Shown here: in pieces, positions 1 to 10,919 of the stretch | How positions within the stretch are numbered: the first letter of the stretch is position 1 | Layout of the letters: each line of letters begins with the position of its first letter | Assembly: GCA_933228895.1 (NCBI GenBank) | Contig: OW121855.1 | Coordinates: forward strand, 37,834,698 to 37,898,697 | Direction of reading: 5' to 3' | Length of the DNA: 64,000 nt | From: Platycnemis pennipes | Taxonomy: Eukaryota; Arthropoda; Insecta; Odonata; Platycnemididae | Made by a program: the position numbers and the translations under genes | The notes under the pieces: generated by a model | The model's input: only the letters and a program-made list of their open reading frames with translations | Told to the model about the DNA's origin: nothing | The model's database searches: none

Positions 1-1141
1 TACATAGACGATTCAGCAAGAATACGATAAAAAAATACTTCTCTTCATTGCCTGAATCTTACATATCAATTGCAGAAGCCAGAGTATTTCAACATAGTGA
101 TGTTTATCTGGCATACTAAGTCCATAGAAAATATGATTGGGAGAGAAAAAAGATCGGTTAGATATATGGCGCGTAAAAAACATCAACGCCAACGTAAAAA
201 TCATACATCGCTCATTTTGGACAAAAAAACGCATTAATTCCTTCAAAATCCATTATGAGAGCAGCAATACCGTTTAGGAGAAATCAACAAGGTCAAGAAC
301 AACTATCTATTTCATCAGATACAGCAGCAATCACACACAGTGCGCAATATCATGAGATAATCAACTTGGCTTGATTAATCATTCGTCCCTAAATATCGGA
401 AATATTTTGAAAGGCGATCGTATTGTTCTGCTTTCACTTTTTCAAGTCTTATTATTCTCCCAAGGGCATATTTTTGCCAACGTGAGAATTAAGTATCCAA
501 TAGGATGTAATGACTTCAAAAACACAGGAAACGCTACTAAGCTCTTTATCATGTTTCTGCTTACCCTAAATAACGGAAGCTCCCCTCAACACGTATTCCT
601 GAACTGGAAAATTCACATTGGGGGAATGCGAATGGTAGGAATTTTACTGTCCAGCTATGTTTGAGGATAAAAACAATGCACTAACATAGAATTTTCCAAA
701 CTTTTCTTACATACAGGTTTGAAATATGCACGCGCAACTTCGGGCCTGGATTTGTGTATGATGAACAACTTTCAATTCACGGAAGCGAAGCCTCCTAATT
801 AATTTTTTTACCGGTCAAGTTCCATTTCGAACGAGTAGTTGCCTTCCTCACGCAAGACTCAACGACATGCCATGCGCAGAATTGTTCCCAGCTTTGAAAC
901 ATCACCACCAATCGCTAATAGCTTTGCGCCAGCAATTTCATTGATGTGTGTAAATCGTTCTTTAGGTCTCTTTACATTATCATGATTAAAAATTTCAAAG
1001 AAACACTACAAAACAAATTTGAATTTTAGCGACAGCGAATGTGATCCTTTAATTATCATAAACGGGCTGAATCCATCATGCTCTTTGATCATCACGAGGC
1101 GAAGTAATGTAAAAGAAATTAATTGGAAAACGCACTTTGCA
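1..1141. other. AT-rich spacer, nothing recognised
   Basis: Unique-looking AT-rich DNA. Open frames here are under 100 codons, show no family motif and have no recognisable splice context. I see no RNA gene or repeat. Confidence 0.6.
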
Positions 1142-1215
1142 ATCTAAATCTACATAATATCCTGCAATCCACCGCAAGGGCGTTTGGTAAGGGGTGAACC
1201 ATCACCATTTATGCA
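1142..1215 (-). mobile_element. LINE-1fam 3' UTR fragment, minus strand
   Basis: Read on the minus strand, this holds the family's conserved 3' end: a TTCACCCC block, then GGTGG and GCAGG, then a GTAGAT-type tail that finishes at about 1142. It is severely 5' truncated and contains no coding sequence. Copy 1279-2089 lies just beyond it in the opposite orientation, so the two face away from each other by their 5' ends. The assignment rests on comparison with the other copies in this window. Confidence 0.75.
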
Positions 1216-1278
1216 TTTTAAATCAATAAAGAGGGAGAGAAAATATATCCACTGTATTTTATTCATTTCATTCATCCA

Positions 1279-2089
1279 CGGAGGAATGATTCGATAGAGC
1301 GATCCTATAGAATTAATAACACGAAGATCGAAAACGTTGAAACCGTAAGATATTTAGGTGTAACAATCACTAAAGATTTATCGTGGGGAAGACACATAAG
1401 GGAAATATGCGGCCGAGCGAAGAGAAAGCTAGGATTTATGAAAGGAGTACTTGGGAAATGTGATGAGAAGACAAAAGAGCGATGCTACTTTTCACTAGTT
1501 AGGCCCCACCTTGAGTATGCAGCCAGTGTATGGGATTCTAATGAATTAGGTTTGATGAGAGAACTAGACAGTGTGCAGCGTAGAGCAGCTAGGTTCGTCA
1601 AAAGGTGTTACGATAGGTTGAGTAGTGTATCAGAATTAATACAAGAATTAGGGTGGGAATCATTATCAGAGCGTAGATTAAAGTTCAGATTTAATCTATT
1701 GCAGAAATTTCAATCGGATAGCTTCACTGAAGATGTTAGGCACATATTGAAAACACCAGCGTATTATGCTAGATTCGACCAGATAAATAAGATTAGAGAG
1801 ATAGATTGTCGTACAGATAGATTCAAAATGGCATTTTTCCCCCGTACTATAAGAGAACAGAATAGGCAGCATAGGAAAGGGATAGGTAGGGGAAATATTT
1901 TAGAGTATTCTGTAGTGCATGATGCATGTATTAACCCCTCAAATACTATAGATACTAACAATCTAGTTGCATGAGACCCTTTAGTTGCTTGCTTGCATGC
2001 TAGTAGTGAATGCTTGGTGACCTTCACCCCCTGCCACACACCCTCGCGGTGGCTTGCAGGGTATCGTGTCGATGTAGATGTAGATGTAT
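1279..2089 (+). mobile_element. LINE-1fam copy: ORF2 C-terminus, 3' UTR and (GATGTA)n tail
   Basis: This is a 5'-truncated non-LTR retrotransposon. Frame 1 is open from 1279 to the TGA at 1972-1974 (232 codons), so the ATG at 1438 is internal and not a real start. The product covers the thumb and C-terminal part of ORF2. It carries a YLGVTI motif, then LVRPHLEYAASVWD, LDSVQRRAARF, and near the end CRTDRFKMAFFPRTI, all typical of the region after the reverse transcriptase in CR1/L2/Jockey-like LINEs. The 3' UTR of about 110 nt contains CTTCACCCCCTGCCACAC and GGTGGCTTGCAGGGTAT and ends in (GATGTA)n at 2070-2089. No internal stop is present, so it is the least decayed copy here. The clade is not certain. 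Confidence 0.93.
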
Positions 2090-2872
2090 TTTGCATGCAC
2101 AACCTATTAATAAATATTTGCCAAAATGGGAGTACTTTAATCCCAAGAATAATCCTACACCTCTATTTAGGAAATGAGCAATGAGCACTTGGTTATTAGT
2201 GGTTATAAAGAATTCCTCTAACGCATCAATGGAGAATTAAAGTTTTTGTTGCAATCCCGTAAAAGCCGTTGTGAAACTTGACTCACAAATATATAGAAAA
2301 AACGGCAGGTATAAAACTCTGACACTTGTGGCCTGGGTTTTCTTGCAGGCATAAACCATTATTTATTTAGCTGGTTCAACAGTTTTCTAGTGTTACTGTA
2401 ATATCTGAACACAGAAACCATCTAAAAGATTAAGTAATACAAAACATGGGCCTTGAGCAAGGAAGGATAAATTCATTGAAGCAAGACTGACCAAGGGATT
2501 TAATTATTTCATCACCTCGTTTACAACACGCTTGAATCACAATTGAAAATTTTACTTCAGCAACTCGTACGAAGCAACTCAATTATGAATACAAGACTTA
2601 AGATTTCATAAGGTGAACAAAGGAATATTTGTAATACACCGTGTCGTAAAAATCGTGTTCACAATCATTGAATCACAATGCTCGCTGAAGCGAGGCTACG
2701 GTACAACATTTGCTGGAGCGTCCAATATGTCATGACTAATTGAGTAGGACATATTACCATTAGTTCGATATAGCATTAAGCTCAATTATATCAACATATT
2801 TTAATTGAAGGACGTAACTTAACTTTTGATTATCTTATTTTTATAATTGGTGTGATACCAACTCAAATTTTC
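2090..2872. other. AT-rich spacer between LINE copies
   Basis: No coding sequence or repeat recognised. Confidence 0.6.
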
Positions 2873-3251
2873 ATCTTAGAGTATATAACCAGGGTATGGG
2901 ATCCGAATGAATTAGGCTTGATCAGAGAACTAGACAGTGTTCAACGTAGAGCAACTAGGTTCGTTAAAAGGTGTTACGACAGGTTAAGTAGTGTATCAGA
3001 ATTAATACAAGAATTAGGATGGGTATCATTATCAGAGCTTAGGTTAAAGTACAGATTAATTACTTAATAAATTATTTTATGTAATTAAAAATTACACAAA
3101 TTTAAATCGGATAGCTTTACTGAAGATGTTAGGCATATATTAAAAACACCAGCGTATTATGCTAGATTCGACCAGATAAATAAAATTAGAGAGATAGATT
3201 GTCGTACTGATAGATTCAAAATGTCATTTTCCCCGTATTATAAGAGAACCT
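2873..3251 (+). mobile_element. LINE-1fam copy, truncated at both ends
   Basis: It begins inside the LEYAASVWDP motif (here read as LEYITRVWDP), continues through ELDSVQRRATRFVKRCYDRL, and loses frame at about 3057. There an AT-rich insertion of roughly 40 nt (3057-3100) sits after the ACAGATT of the element. The coding homology then resumes (TPAYYARFDQ, DCRTDRF) and stops at about 3251 without the 3' UTR. It runs tail-to-tail into the minus-strand copy 3252-3970, so the two form a large inverted repeat. Confidence 0.9.
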
Positions 3252-3970
3252 ATCTATCCCTTTGCTATGCTGCCAATTGTGTTCTCTTATAGTACGGGGG
3301 AAAAATGACATTTTGAATATATCAGTACGACAATCTATCTCTCTAATCTTATTTATCTAGTCGAATCTAGCATAAAACGCTGGTGTTTTTAATATATGCC
3401 TAACATCTTCAGTTAAACTATCAAATTGAAATTTCTTTAATAGATTCAATTCCCCTTTTTACCCCTGCCCCACACCCTCGAGGTGGCTTGCAGGGTATGT
3501 CGTAGATAATCTGTACGTTAGCCTACGCTCTGATAATGATTCCCACCCTAATTCTTGTATTGATTCTGATACACTACTCAACCTATCGTAACACCTTTTC
3601 ATTAACGAATCTAGCTGCTCTACGCTGAACACTGTCTAGTTCTCTGATCAAACCTAATTCATTAGGATCCCATACACTGGCTACATACTCAAGGTGGGGC
3701 CTAACTAGTGAAAAGTAACATCGCTCTCTTTTAATTCTCATCAAATGTCCCAAGTATTCTTTCTATAAAACCTAGCTTTCTCTTCGCTCGGCCGCATATT
3801 TCCCGGATGTGTCTTCCCCACGATAAATCTTAATTGATTGTTACACCTAAGTACCTTATGGTTTCAACGTTATCGATATTAGTGCTACTAATTGTATAGG
3901 ATCGCTCTATCCAATTATTTCTCCTCCGAAAATTATTACCTAGACACTTTGTAAGGTTAAGTTTTAACTG
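3252..3970 (-). mobile_element. LINE-1fam copy on the minus strand
   Basis: Read on the minus strand it extends further 5' than most copies (QLKLNLTKCLGNNFRRRN, then WIERSY, YLGVTI, LVRPHLEY, VQRRAARF, TPAFYARFD, DCRTD). Frameshifts and stops are present, for example near the VKRC motif and after KLG. Its 3' UTR is missing at the junction with 2873-3251. It is interrupted at 3449-3508 by a small antisense 3'-end fragment of the same family. Its 5' truncation point at about 3970 abuts a plus-strand (GATGTA)n tract. Confidence 0.9.
3449..3508 (+). mobile_element. Nested antisense LINE-1fam 3'-end fragment
   Basis: A 60-nt piece of the family's 3' UTR (CCCCTGCCCCACACCCTCGA, GGTGGCTTGCAGGGTAT, then GTAGAT) sits inside the minus-strand copy in the opposite orientation. 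The host element continues on both sides. It lies at the same element coordinate (after ACAGATT) where the neighbouring copy 2873-3251 carries its own insertion. Confidence 0.8.
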
Positions 3971-4021
3971 TGGATGTAGATGTAGATGTAAATGTAGATG
4001 AAAATTGATTGATTGATTGAT
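3971..4021 (+). repeat. (GATGTA)n tail followed by (GATT)n
   Basis: About five GATGTA units at 3971-4000 run into four GATT units at 4003-4020. The first tract matches the 3' tail of LINE-1fam in plus orientation but has no element in front of it in that orientation. It is probably an orphan tail into which the minus-strand copy inserted. Confidence 0.75.
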
Positions 4022-5241
4022 ATAGTAATGAATATTTTCATTACGATGTGTTTAACTGAAGAAGACAAACTCCAGGTAACAGTGCAATTGATGACCCAAT
4101 TAAAGAAGTAACCCAAGGAAAACCTTTCAGAGTATAATTGATCACTATTAAGGTAAGGTAATTGGCTAAAGAAATATTCTCATATTCTTTCCGGATATCA
4201 AAATTATCGGTCTAATTTCCTTTTGCTGAGAACAAAAGTGAATTGCGAAGCTTTAACAAACTGTTGTCAGAAGTGAGACAATTAGCTGCCATTGACTCAT
4301 AAAAACGACTACTGCATATAAATACATTGAATAGCATTTTAGACTCATGTTTAAGGAGCTTCGGCGTCTAGTTAAAACCGGATCGGTGATACCGAACTGG
4401 CGGACTTTTCAAACCATCCCGTTCTGCATTTTCATCAATGGTTCAAAATTCCTCAACTACCGATTACTTTCAACTAACACTGGTAGTAATATAGATGGAT
4501 TGTATGACCTTAAACAACAATAATGATCCCCACTTCAACTTCTAAAGCTCAGTGCTCTCCCGTTTCAGGCATTAATTTAGCGAAGAATTGAATTTATTTT
4601 TCAACGTTGGTCTGCAATTCTTACCAATTACCAAGATCATTCCCGTGTAAAATGCTTTATTAAGTCCAAAGAGTGTCAGCATTTCCAGAATGTGGTAGTG
4701 ACTTATCTGTTCCACTCGTGTATAAGGACGAAAATTCTAGAGGGTTAATATGCAGAAAATCCCTACCTGACGAAGAATCGTATTTTGCTCCACACATAAC
4801 TACCGCTGGGAACGATGCGGTTAGAGATAAAGACATGCGATGAATTATAAAACATTTTCCGTGAAGCATACATGCGCAAGTCATTCAATTATCCTTATCC
4901 TTATATTCCTCAAGATTTAAAGACAAGGATCCTTTCGTGATGCTCTCAAAAAGATAAGAGCGTGCTAGAGAGGGAGAGATGAAACGAAAGATAGAGCACC
5001 AGATATTATAGCCCACACGGACCACGCAATACGCCCTCTGGCGGCAGGAGTGACCAGCAGATAGCAGGGGAGTGGCAAAGGCATGCATAGCTAAGGTGGG
5101 AAAAATGAGGAAGCTGAAAAGTGCTTGCTAAATAAATGGATTTGGAACTCCTTCTGAGTTCTGCTGGGTACCGCGTTCTGTAGCCCGAAATGCTCGATTT
5201 TAAACACTGCCGGGAGATAGAAATTATGTTCATGATTCCAG
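4022..5241. other. Spacer, nothing recognised
   Basis: AT-rich to mixed composition. A purine-rich stretch lies near 4960-5050. Minus-strand open frames of 60-90 codons show no known motif and look like chance. Confidence 0.55.
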
Positions 5242-5320
5242 ATCTACATCTACATGTTACCACAGAAGCCACCGAATGGGTGAGTAGCTAGGGGTGAACC
5301 ATATCCAGTCATGCATTACA
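5242..5320 (-). mobile_element. LINE-1fam 3' end, minus strand
   Basis: Minus-strand reading gives GGTTCACCCC, a CGGTGGCTTC block and a (GTAGAT)n tail ending at 5242. Only the 3' UTR survives. It is separated by about 70 nt from the plus-strand 3' end at 5391-5560, repeating the back-to-back layout seen at 1142/1279. Confidence 0.75.
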
Positions 5321-5390
5321 ATCATAAAGTGAAATCCCTCGTTTGTGATTGCATAATGCAAGTAAATTGCATGTAAAAACAACCAATAAT

Positions 5391-5560
5391 CTCTTTCCTA
5401 TTATATAGATACTAAACATCTAGCTGCTTGTGGCTCTATTACCCAGCAAGTCTCCATTAAATATCCTAGTTTAATATCAATAGTACATGTTTGGTGATCT
5501 TCACCCCCTTCCACACACCCTCGTGATGGCTCGCAGGGTATTACGTAGATGTAGATGTAG
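5391..5560 (+). mobile_element. LINE-1fam 3' UTR fragment, plus strand
   Basis: It starts in the stretch before the stop codon (TATAGATACTAAACATCTAG) and keeps the full 3' UTR (GTGATCTTCACCCCCTTCCA, GGCTCGCAGGGTATTACG) and tail (GATGTA)n ending at 5560. The tail directly abuts the internal part of a MITE-like element at 5561. Confidence 0.85.
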
Positions 5561-5693
5561 GTGAACGCTTGTGCGAATGTCTGAATGACTGCGCGGAAAA
5601 TATAACCTATTCTAATTCCATTCAGACAAACATACAATTTCGTTCAGTTTCATACATTCGTTTGTACAATAAAATGTACCGTGTAAAGCGGCC
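5561..5693 (-). mobile_element. MITE-like TIR element, truncated copy
   Basis: Its reverse complement aligns with 43332-43480. Shared landmarks are the outer GGCCGCTTTACACGGTAC end (5676-5693 as its complement), TTGTACAAAC, GTTTGTCTGAATGGAAT, CATTCAGACATTCG and CAAGCGTT. The other terminus is missing; a LINE tail abuts the break. TTAA follows the intact end at 5693, which would suit a TTAA target site, but the second copy is flanked by TTTA, so this is weak. No coding capacity. Confidence 0.75.
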
Positions 5694-6620
5694 TTAACGG
5701 ACGTCAAATTCCTGCAATATAATTTCCACGCATCCTATTCCTTGCTTTGCAGACATCGCACACCAATCGTGCTGGTCGAGGTTTGCCCGGGGCAGACGAC
5801 GAAGGAAAAGGAAACGGGAGGCGGTTGTGACTGCGCAACAAACGGCGAAACTTTCGAAGGTCGAGTGGGAGTTGACCAGAGGGAAAACAGGTGGATGGCA
5901 AGCGAGGGTGAGGTGTGGAAACAGTGCAGCATAGGGGATAATGGGGGATGGACTGAGAGGAGGGCGTGTAGGTCGACGGACCGCGCGACGGGCTGCTTCT
6001 CTCTCAATTACGGGGGAAGCACAAAACACAGGCCTTCTCCTTCCGTTCCCTCTCGCACAGTAGCCTTCAGTCCATCTTGGTCAACGCCTCGACCTAAGTG
6101 GAAGAGAACGAGAGGAGGAGAGGAAGTCTGGGAAGGAAAATATAGTTGGAATAGTAGGGAGGAGTGGACGTAAAATAAGGTCAGGGCAAGAGCGGGCGTG
6201 GAACACTGGGGAGGGGGCTGTGGGGGGTGGGGTTAAGAGAAGGGGGGACCCGCACGCATGATTTTGACCCCAATTGTTGCAATGCTCCCCACAGCGCTTC
6301 ACTCCGCCTCCATTAATTCAACCCTTCTCAATTCCCATTCCCCACCCCATTCACTCCGACAGGGGGAGCCTGGGCTCTGTGAGCATCTCCTCGACCCCCG
6401 TCCCACCCCCAACTGGTGGGGCCACTCCCCCGCGGTCGCGCATCTAATGCGACCACCACCTCGCCACCGACGTTAACTGCATTACTGGCCGCGACGCTAG
6501 GGGGCAAGTCCGGAGGTGGGTAAACCGCGGAAACTATTAGGGCCACGGTACGACCGGCAAGATGAACGGCCCGGGAAATTCGGACGTCTTCCCAATTTAA
6601 GAACAAAACCCTTGCGGAAC
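5694..6620. other. GC-rich, purine/pyrimidine-asymmetric block
   Basis: Overlapping open frames occur on both strands (for example 5742-6173 plus and 5694-6029 minus), a sign of stop-codon depletion by base composition and not of a gene. A G-run cluster at 6208-6232 has four or more G-tracts and could form a quadruplex. No family motif seen. Confidence 0.5.
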
Positions 6621-6689
6621 TTACTTGATGGAACTCTCACGAGCCTCGCTAATCGCATGGTAATTCGCTCTTAATGACGGGACGATTAT

Positions 6690-6995
6690 CGGTCGGTGGT
6701 TGCCCGATTCAGAACTGGGTTGGCATCTGGCAGGAAGGTCCTGGGTTTAAATCCAGTAGATGTACTAAAATAGCTCATCGGAAACAGATGAGTGATGGTC
6801 GGGGAACCGGGTCTTCCTCATAAGCCGCTGGCAGAGCTGGTTTACGCGCATGCTCTCTACACTTCAGACATGAATTATGTACTCATCTATCTGTTAACTA
6901 CGAGCCACACTCAGTGCTGATCCGTTACTTCCAACCATCAAAGGACGACTGAGAGGCGATCACAAAACTTGTTGCTGTTGTGTAGTATTCATGTA
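6690..6995 (+). mobile_element. Possible tRNA-derived SINE
   Basis: A B-box-like GGGTTTAAATCCA, flanked by CTGG/CCAG as in a T-arm, lies at about 6742-6758. The body has a GGGAACCGGGTCTTCC stretch, and the unit ends near a TTG-rich TTGTTGCTGTTGTG at 6970-6983. No second copy was found in the window and the A-box is unclear, so the call is tentative. Confidence 0.4.
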
Positions 6996-7895
6996 GTCAC
7001 ATCAATGCTATACAAATTACATCAGTTCTGTTAACAAGGCTAGCCTCAACTTCAATTCACGAGCTAAGTCCAGCATTTTGGATAGTCGGCAAAAGTATGA
7101 GGCGGGTAGGTTTAAATATCAAATTAATTGAGCCAACCTCACCACGGTAAAAGTATTTCTACCTCATGGGAAGCGCGAAACCTACTAAAGGAACATCGAT
7201 ACGCAGCAGTGAGCGATATGAAAATTGCAATTTAGCATGTAAAATGAAAAACAACAGTCGAACATATTTTGCCAATCACTTTTCACTTCCAATATACCTA
7301 CTTTATTCCATATTTTAACTACAATCTTCATTGGTAAAATGGGTTAGTTTGTTCAGAAGAAATAGTAAGTCCAGGAATAACTCAGAGAATTCAAATCAGA
7401 ACAGGGAGTTTCAATTAAAACCCACTTCATTTGGCCAAAATACACTAGCAATTAATAGCCGTTCAAAGTATCTGCACGGTACCAATCTTTCAACGACTAC
7501 TGGAAGTATTTCGAGAACCTCACAGCGCGGGAGGGCATCGTTTTTGAGTACTTGAGGCACGTTTCTCAGCTGCGAATCATCGACTTATGAAAATTTAGAT
7601 AACAACTTCATTGATGTATTTACCGAACGAAGTGTATATTAATGATTTGTGTTGAGGTATTTTCGTTTGTTACAGCCTTAAAAGTTACTTTACAGGGTTT
7701 TGTTCTCTTCATGGATGTATTTCCAATCTAAGTTCATCTTAGCGCTATATTTTGCAGACCATAACCTCTGTTAGCCGACCATAACACCGCTTCAACAGTT
7801 AAAACAAACGGATGAGGAATTTGAAAAATGAACAATAAGGAGAAAAATAATAAGAGGCGGATAAAAAGTTAATAAACAAATCAAAAATAGCGAAA
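6996..7895. other. AT-rich spacer
   Basis: Nothing recognised on either strand. Confidence 0.55.
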
Positions 7896-8480
7896 TATGC
7901 TATTCGAGCGTAACAAAAACATTTTCAGTCGTGGGATGAAAATGCCAAGGGTTAAATTACGAATTCCTCGCAGAAAAAAATTCTGCAGCAAAGGAGGGAC
8001 ACGGAGGAGGGGAAGGGCAATGTATCAAGGAAGGGGAGGATTGATGGGTCAGCTCCCCTTCCTTAGACAGGGCGGCAGCCCCAACGGACTTCCTATCCGC
8101 TCCCGCGCGCCCACACGGGAAAAATAGTCCGTAATCACCATCCCGCTCCCTCGGGAAATTCGCTGATTCCCCGGGGGCGTGTGTCACCGGAGTTACAGGG
8201 GGGGTTGGGCGCGCCGTGCGTACGGCGCAGCTGCGTTCGGGATCCCCAACTAAACGCACGGTGAAAGAAGCTATAACGGTGCACGCGAGGATATAAAATA
8301 TGCCCCGAAATGCTCCAGCATGGTAGCGTGGTATGGTAATATCCCCATGGCCACGAAGTTTTATTTTAGGACGCTCTAAAAATTCAAGCGGCCGGATTCC
8401 CTTGCAGCACATAACCGCAGGAGTCGCAATGAGCGTGGCTAACTGCATCCACGGCATGTCCCGCAAGCAGGCGCATGGTT
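7896..8480. other. CpG-rich block
   Basis: Local composition switches to GC- and CpG-rich, most strongly at 8090-8290. A 169-codon minus-strand frame (7957-8466) and a plus-strand frame overlap it, with no motif known to me. It could be a regulatory CpG island or a first exon, but nothing proves either. Confidence 0.4.
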
Positions 8481-10287
8481 GAGTGGTAGTGGGTATTTGG
8501 ACGCCATCCTTTAATCATACACTCGCGTGTAAATGTGAAACGATATCGTGTGTAATGTTATACAACAGCCAATTTCATTTCGAACATTTTTGTAGCCCTA
8601 AAGCTTCATAAGAGAAGCTACAGAGAAAATACCGTATAATTTGCAGGCAGTCGATTCGGTTTCTCAAAATAGCGATAGGAATCCGAGTGATCAAAATCCC
8701 AGATTGACTGTCGTAATAGTCACTACTATCACATTCAATTACGATTCATCACGGTCAAGGGTAGTAGTCAGGCATCAGGGTCAGTATTCATCTACAACGT
8801 TTTTTAACTGTAGGCTAAGTCTAGCTACACGTAAAACTGGCTCAATATGTTACACGATGGTAAAAAACTAAGAACATTTACAAAAATTTCTATTCTATGG
8901 CGTCTAAGCAAAGTTTCTATTCTTAATTGTGTAACTTGTTTATCCGAAGACTAAACCTCCAAGCCTTTGTTGGTAACGAATCTATGCATATCGAAAATTG
9001 GTAAAAATTCTAATGAAAAAAGTAGCAAAAATGCAATTGGCCACGGGCCATTGTTATTTTTATCGTATATAATGTTGAATTTTAGGTCTTATTTGCGCAT
9101 TTTGGAATTGTATTTTAAGGATAATAACCTAAAATACCCTACTTATTGATTTTTTTTAAGTTTTGTAACAGAATTGATGCAATATCACTTCTATTCACAG
9201 GACTATATAAAAAAGAATAAAGCCATCCCCTACCCGAGTTATCACGAATGCCGGTCTCACACATCCGAGCTTCATGATTGACTTTCATGAAATTCAGGCC
9301 AAGTGTGCCAGGCAACGCTTATTAGCATCCTTCGCAGCCAAAATCCGGGCCACGAAGGGGAAAAATTTTTACACGGGGATATAATGAACTATTTCCGCCC
9401 ACTGCACTAAAATAGCTGGTTACCGCGTGCTGATTACCGCTGTTAACGCCCAACCCGCCGGAATTAAAGAAAAAAAAAGTAGCCACCCGTCTTCACAGCG
9501 CTTCCACAGCTTTAATCCATTTCCTCATTGAGTGGGAGAATGGAGGACAAAGCGAGGAGGAGGATGATAGAAAGTCGCACCAATTAGTCGAAATGGTTGT
9601 GTGGTGGGAGACATGAGAACTCGACTGCGAGAGAGGGAGAGAGAGCTCTGGTGTGAAATCCGAGAAGAAACGTCGAGATGAAGAACGGGGTGGATTGATG
9701 CCCGGGAACTGGAGGGGAGGGGGGAAGGGCGTAGGAGATGGAGAGGGGTGAAACACAAAGGAATGATGGTGGGCGTCAACCAGGCCAGCTTCAAATCCTT
9801 CCCACCACTCCCTACCACCACCTCACCCATATCGCTTGCGCGCTTGCATCTGACATAATCTGCTCCACGTTCATGATGAGTTGATTATTAATCTCTCGCA
9901 AGGATGGAGAATTAAGAAAATTGCTGGTCACAAATGGGGAAGTTACGGCTTCCAACAATGCCTAACGTTAAATTCTAAAGAAAACTTTTGGGTTCAGTGT
10001 TCAGTTCAGTTTGGGTTCAGTTGAAAGTGGATAATGAACGGGATAAATTATTGATTCAGTAACACCATGAGGTGAAATATGCCTGACTGAAAATAGTACA
10101 AGGCTAAAAAAATTAGAGCCTACACGTCTTCGTAATCAAAGACTCAGAAAACCTCCATTTTAGGAAGAGCTGATGGTAGTTTTCACCTTAAAGGCAAATT
10201 TAGTGTGGAGTGTAGTAAACATAACGAGATACGTTCATTGATATTGAGTACCTACTCATTCTTTTCACTTTTTAATCAAATTCTTTT
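8481..10287. other. AT-rich spacer with one purine-rich GC block
   Basis: 8481-9470 and 9850-10287 are AT-rich with nothing recognised. 9480-9850 is purine-rich on the plus strand with G-runs (9713-9729), and its minus-strand frames are Ser/Pro-rich low complexity. GGTTCAGTGTTCAGTTCAGT near 9992-10022 is a short degenerate repeat. Confidence 0.5.
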
Positions 10288-10513
10288 TTAGGTGAGTAAA
10301 AAACTTTAGCACTTTTCCACAATACATTTAAAATTATAAAATTACATAGCACATGTTACGGATTACTAAGCCATCATCAGGTGGTGTACACCTGATGATG
10401 GCTTGTAGTGAGTGTAGGTACACCTGATGACGGCTTAGCAATCCGAAACACGTGCTATGTAATTTTATAATTATATATATTTTGTGGAAAAGTACTAAAG
10501 TTCTTTACTCACC
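10288..10513. repeat. Foldback element with hammerhead-like motif
   Basis: Two inverted arms of about 100 nt (10288-10389 and 10415-10513) are close to identical. The arms share TTAGGTGAGTAAA, AACTTTAG, TTTTCCACAA, ATAAAATTACATAGCAC and GCCATCATCAGGTG or the equivalent. Read outward from the centre, each arm carries ACACCTGATGAYGGCTTAG, AATCC, then GAAAC or GTAAC, then RYGTGCTATGTAAT. CTGATGA...GAAA is the conserved core of hammerhead ribozymes as found in Penelope-like elements and other retroelements. A partial third unit lies in the spacer (10389-10405). No protein is encoded. Confidence 0.75.
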
Positions 10514-10919
10514 TAATTTGTCTCACTTCCACTACGTGAGGTCTGAAACAGTGAACAGATTCCTTTTTCTTGGAGAGAATCAGGAGCTAAAGAACGCTTC
10601 GGTTTTTAAAACACTATGGTACAACAAAACGAGGCCTGAGATCGAGGTCAAGTCTCCTGAATTATATCCAAACCAAAAGTGAAAGTTTTAGTTCTAGCTT
10701 TTCAACTAAATTGGATTATTTGACCAGTTAATGCCGGTTGACAAAGAACGACGCTGTTTATTTACAGTAAAAAAACCCCATTCCAATAATATGAAATTCT
10801 ACATCAATGATCATGGGAAATAGTGTCGCATTAAAGAAAATAAAAAATTAAAATAGGTACTGTTATTGGAATATAACTACATTTACAAAAATTGAACTGT
10901 AATATATTTTTAGGGCAAC
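10514..10919. other. AT-rich spacer
   Basis: Nothing recognised. Confidence 0.5.

Noticed and set aside
1438..1974. Stand-alone 178-aa host gene starting at ATG 1438
   Set aside because: The frame is open upstream with LINE motifs and the sequence recurs in many copies; it is an ORF2 fragment.
1764..2102. Minus-strand frame over the LINE 3' end
   Set aside because: Antisense shadow of the ORF2 end and tail; the same shadow appears at 23510-23785.
7957..8466. 169-codon minus-strand frame
   Set aside because: CpG-rich block with low-complexity Arg/Pro/Ser content, a competing frame on the other strand, and no known motif.
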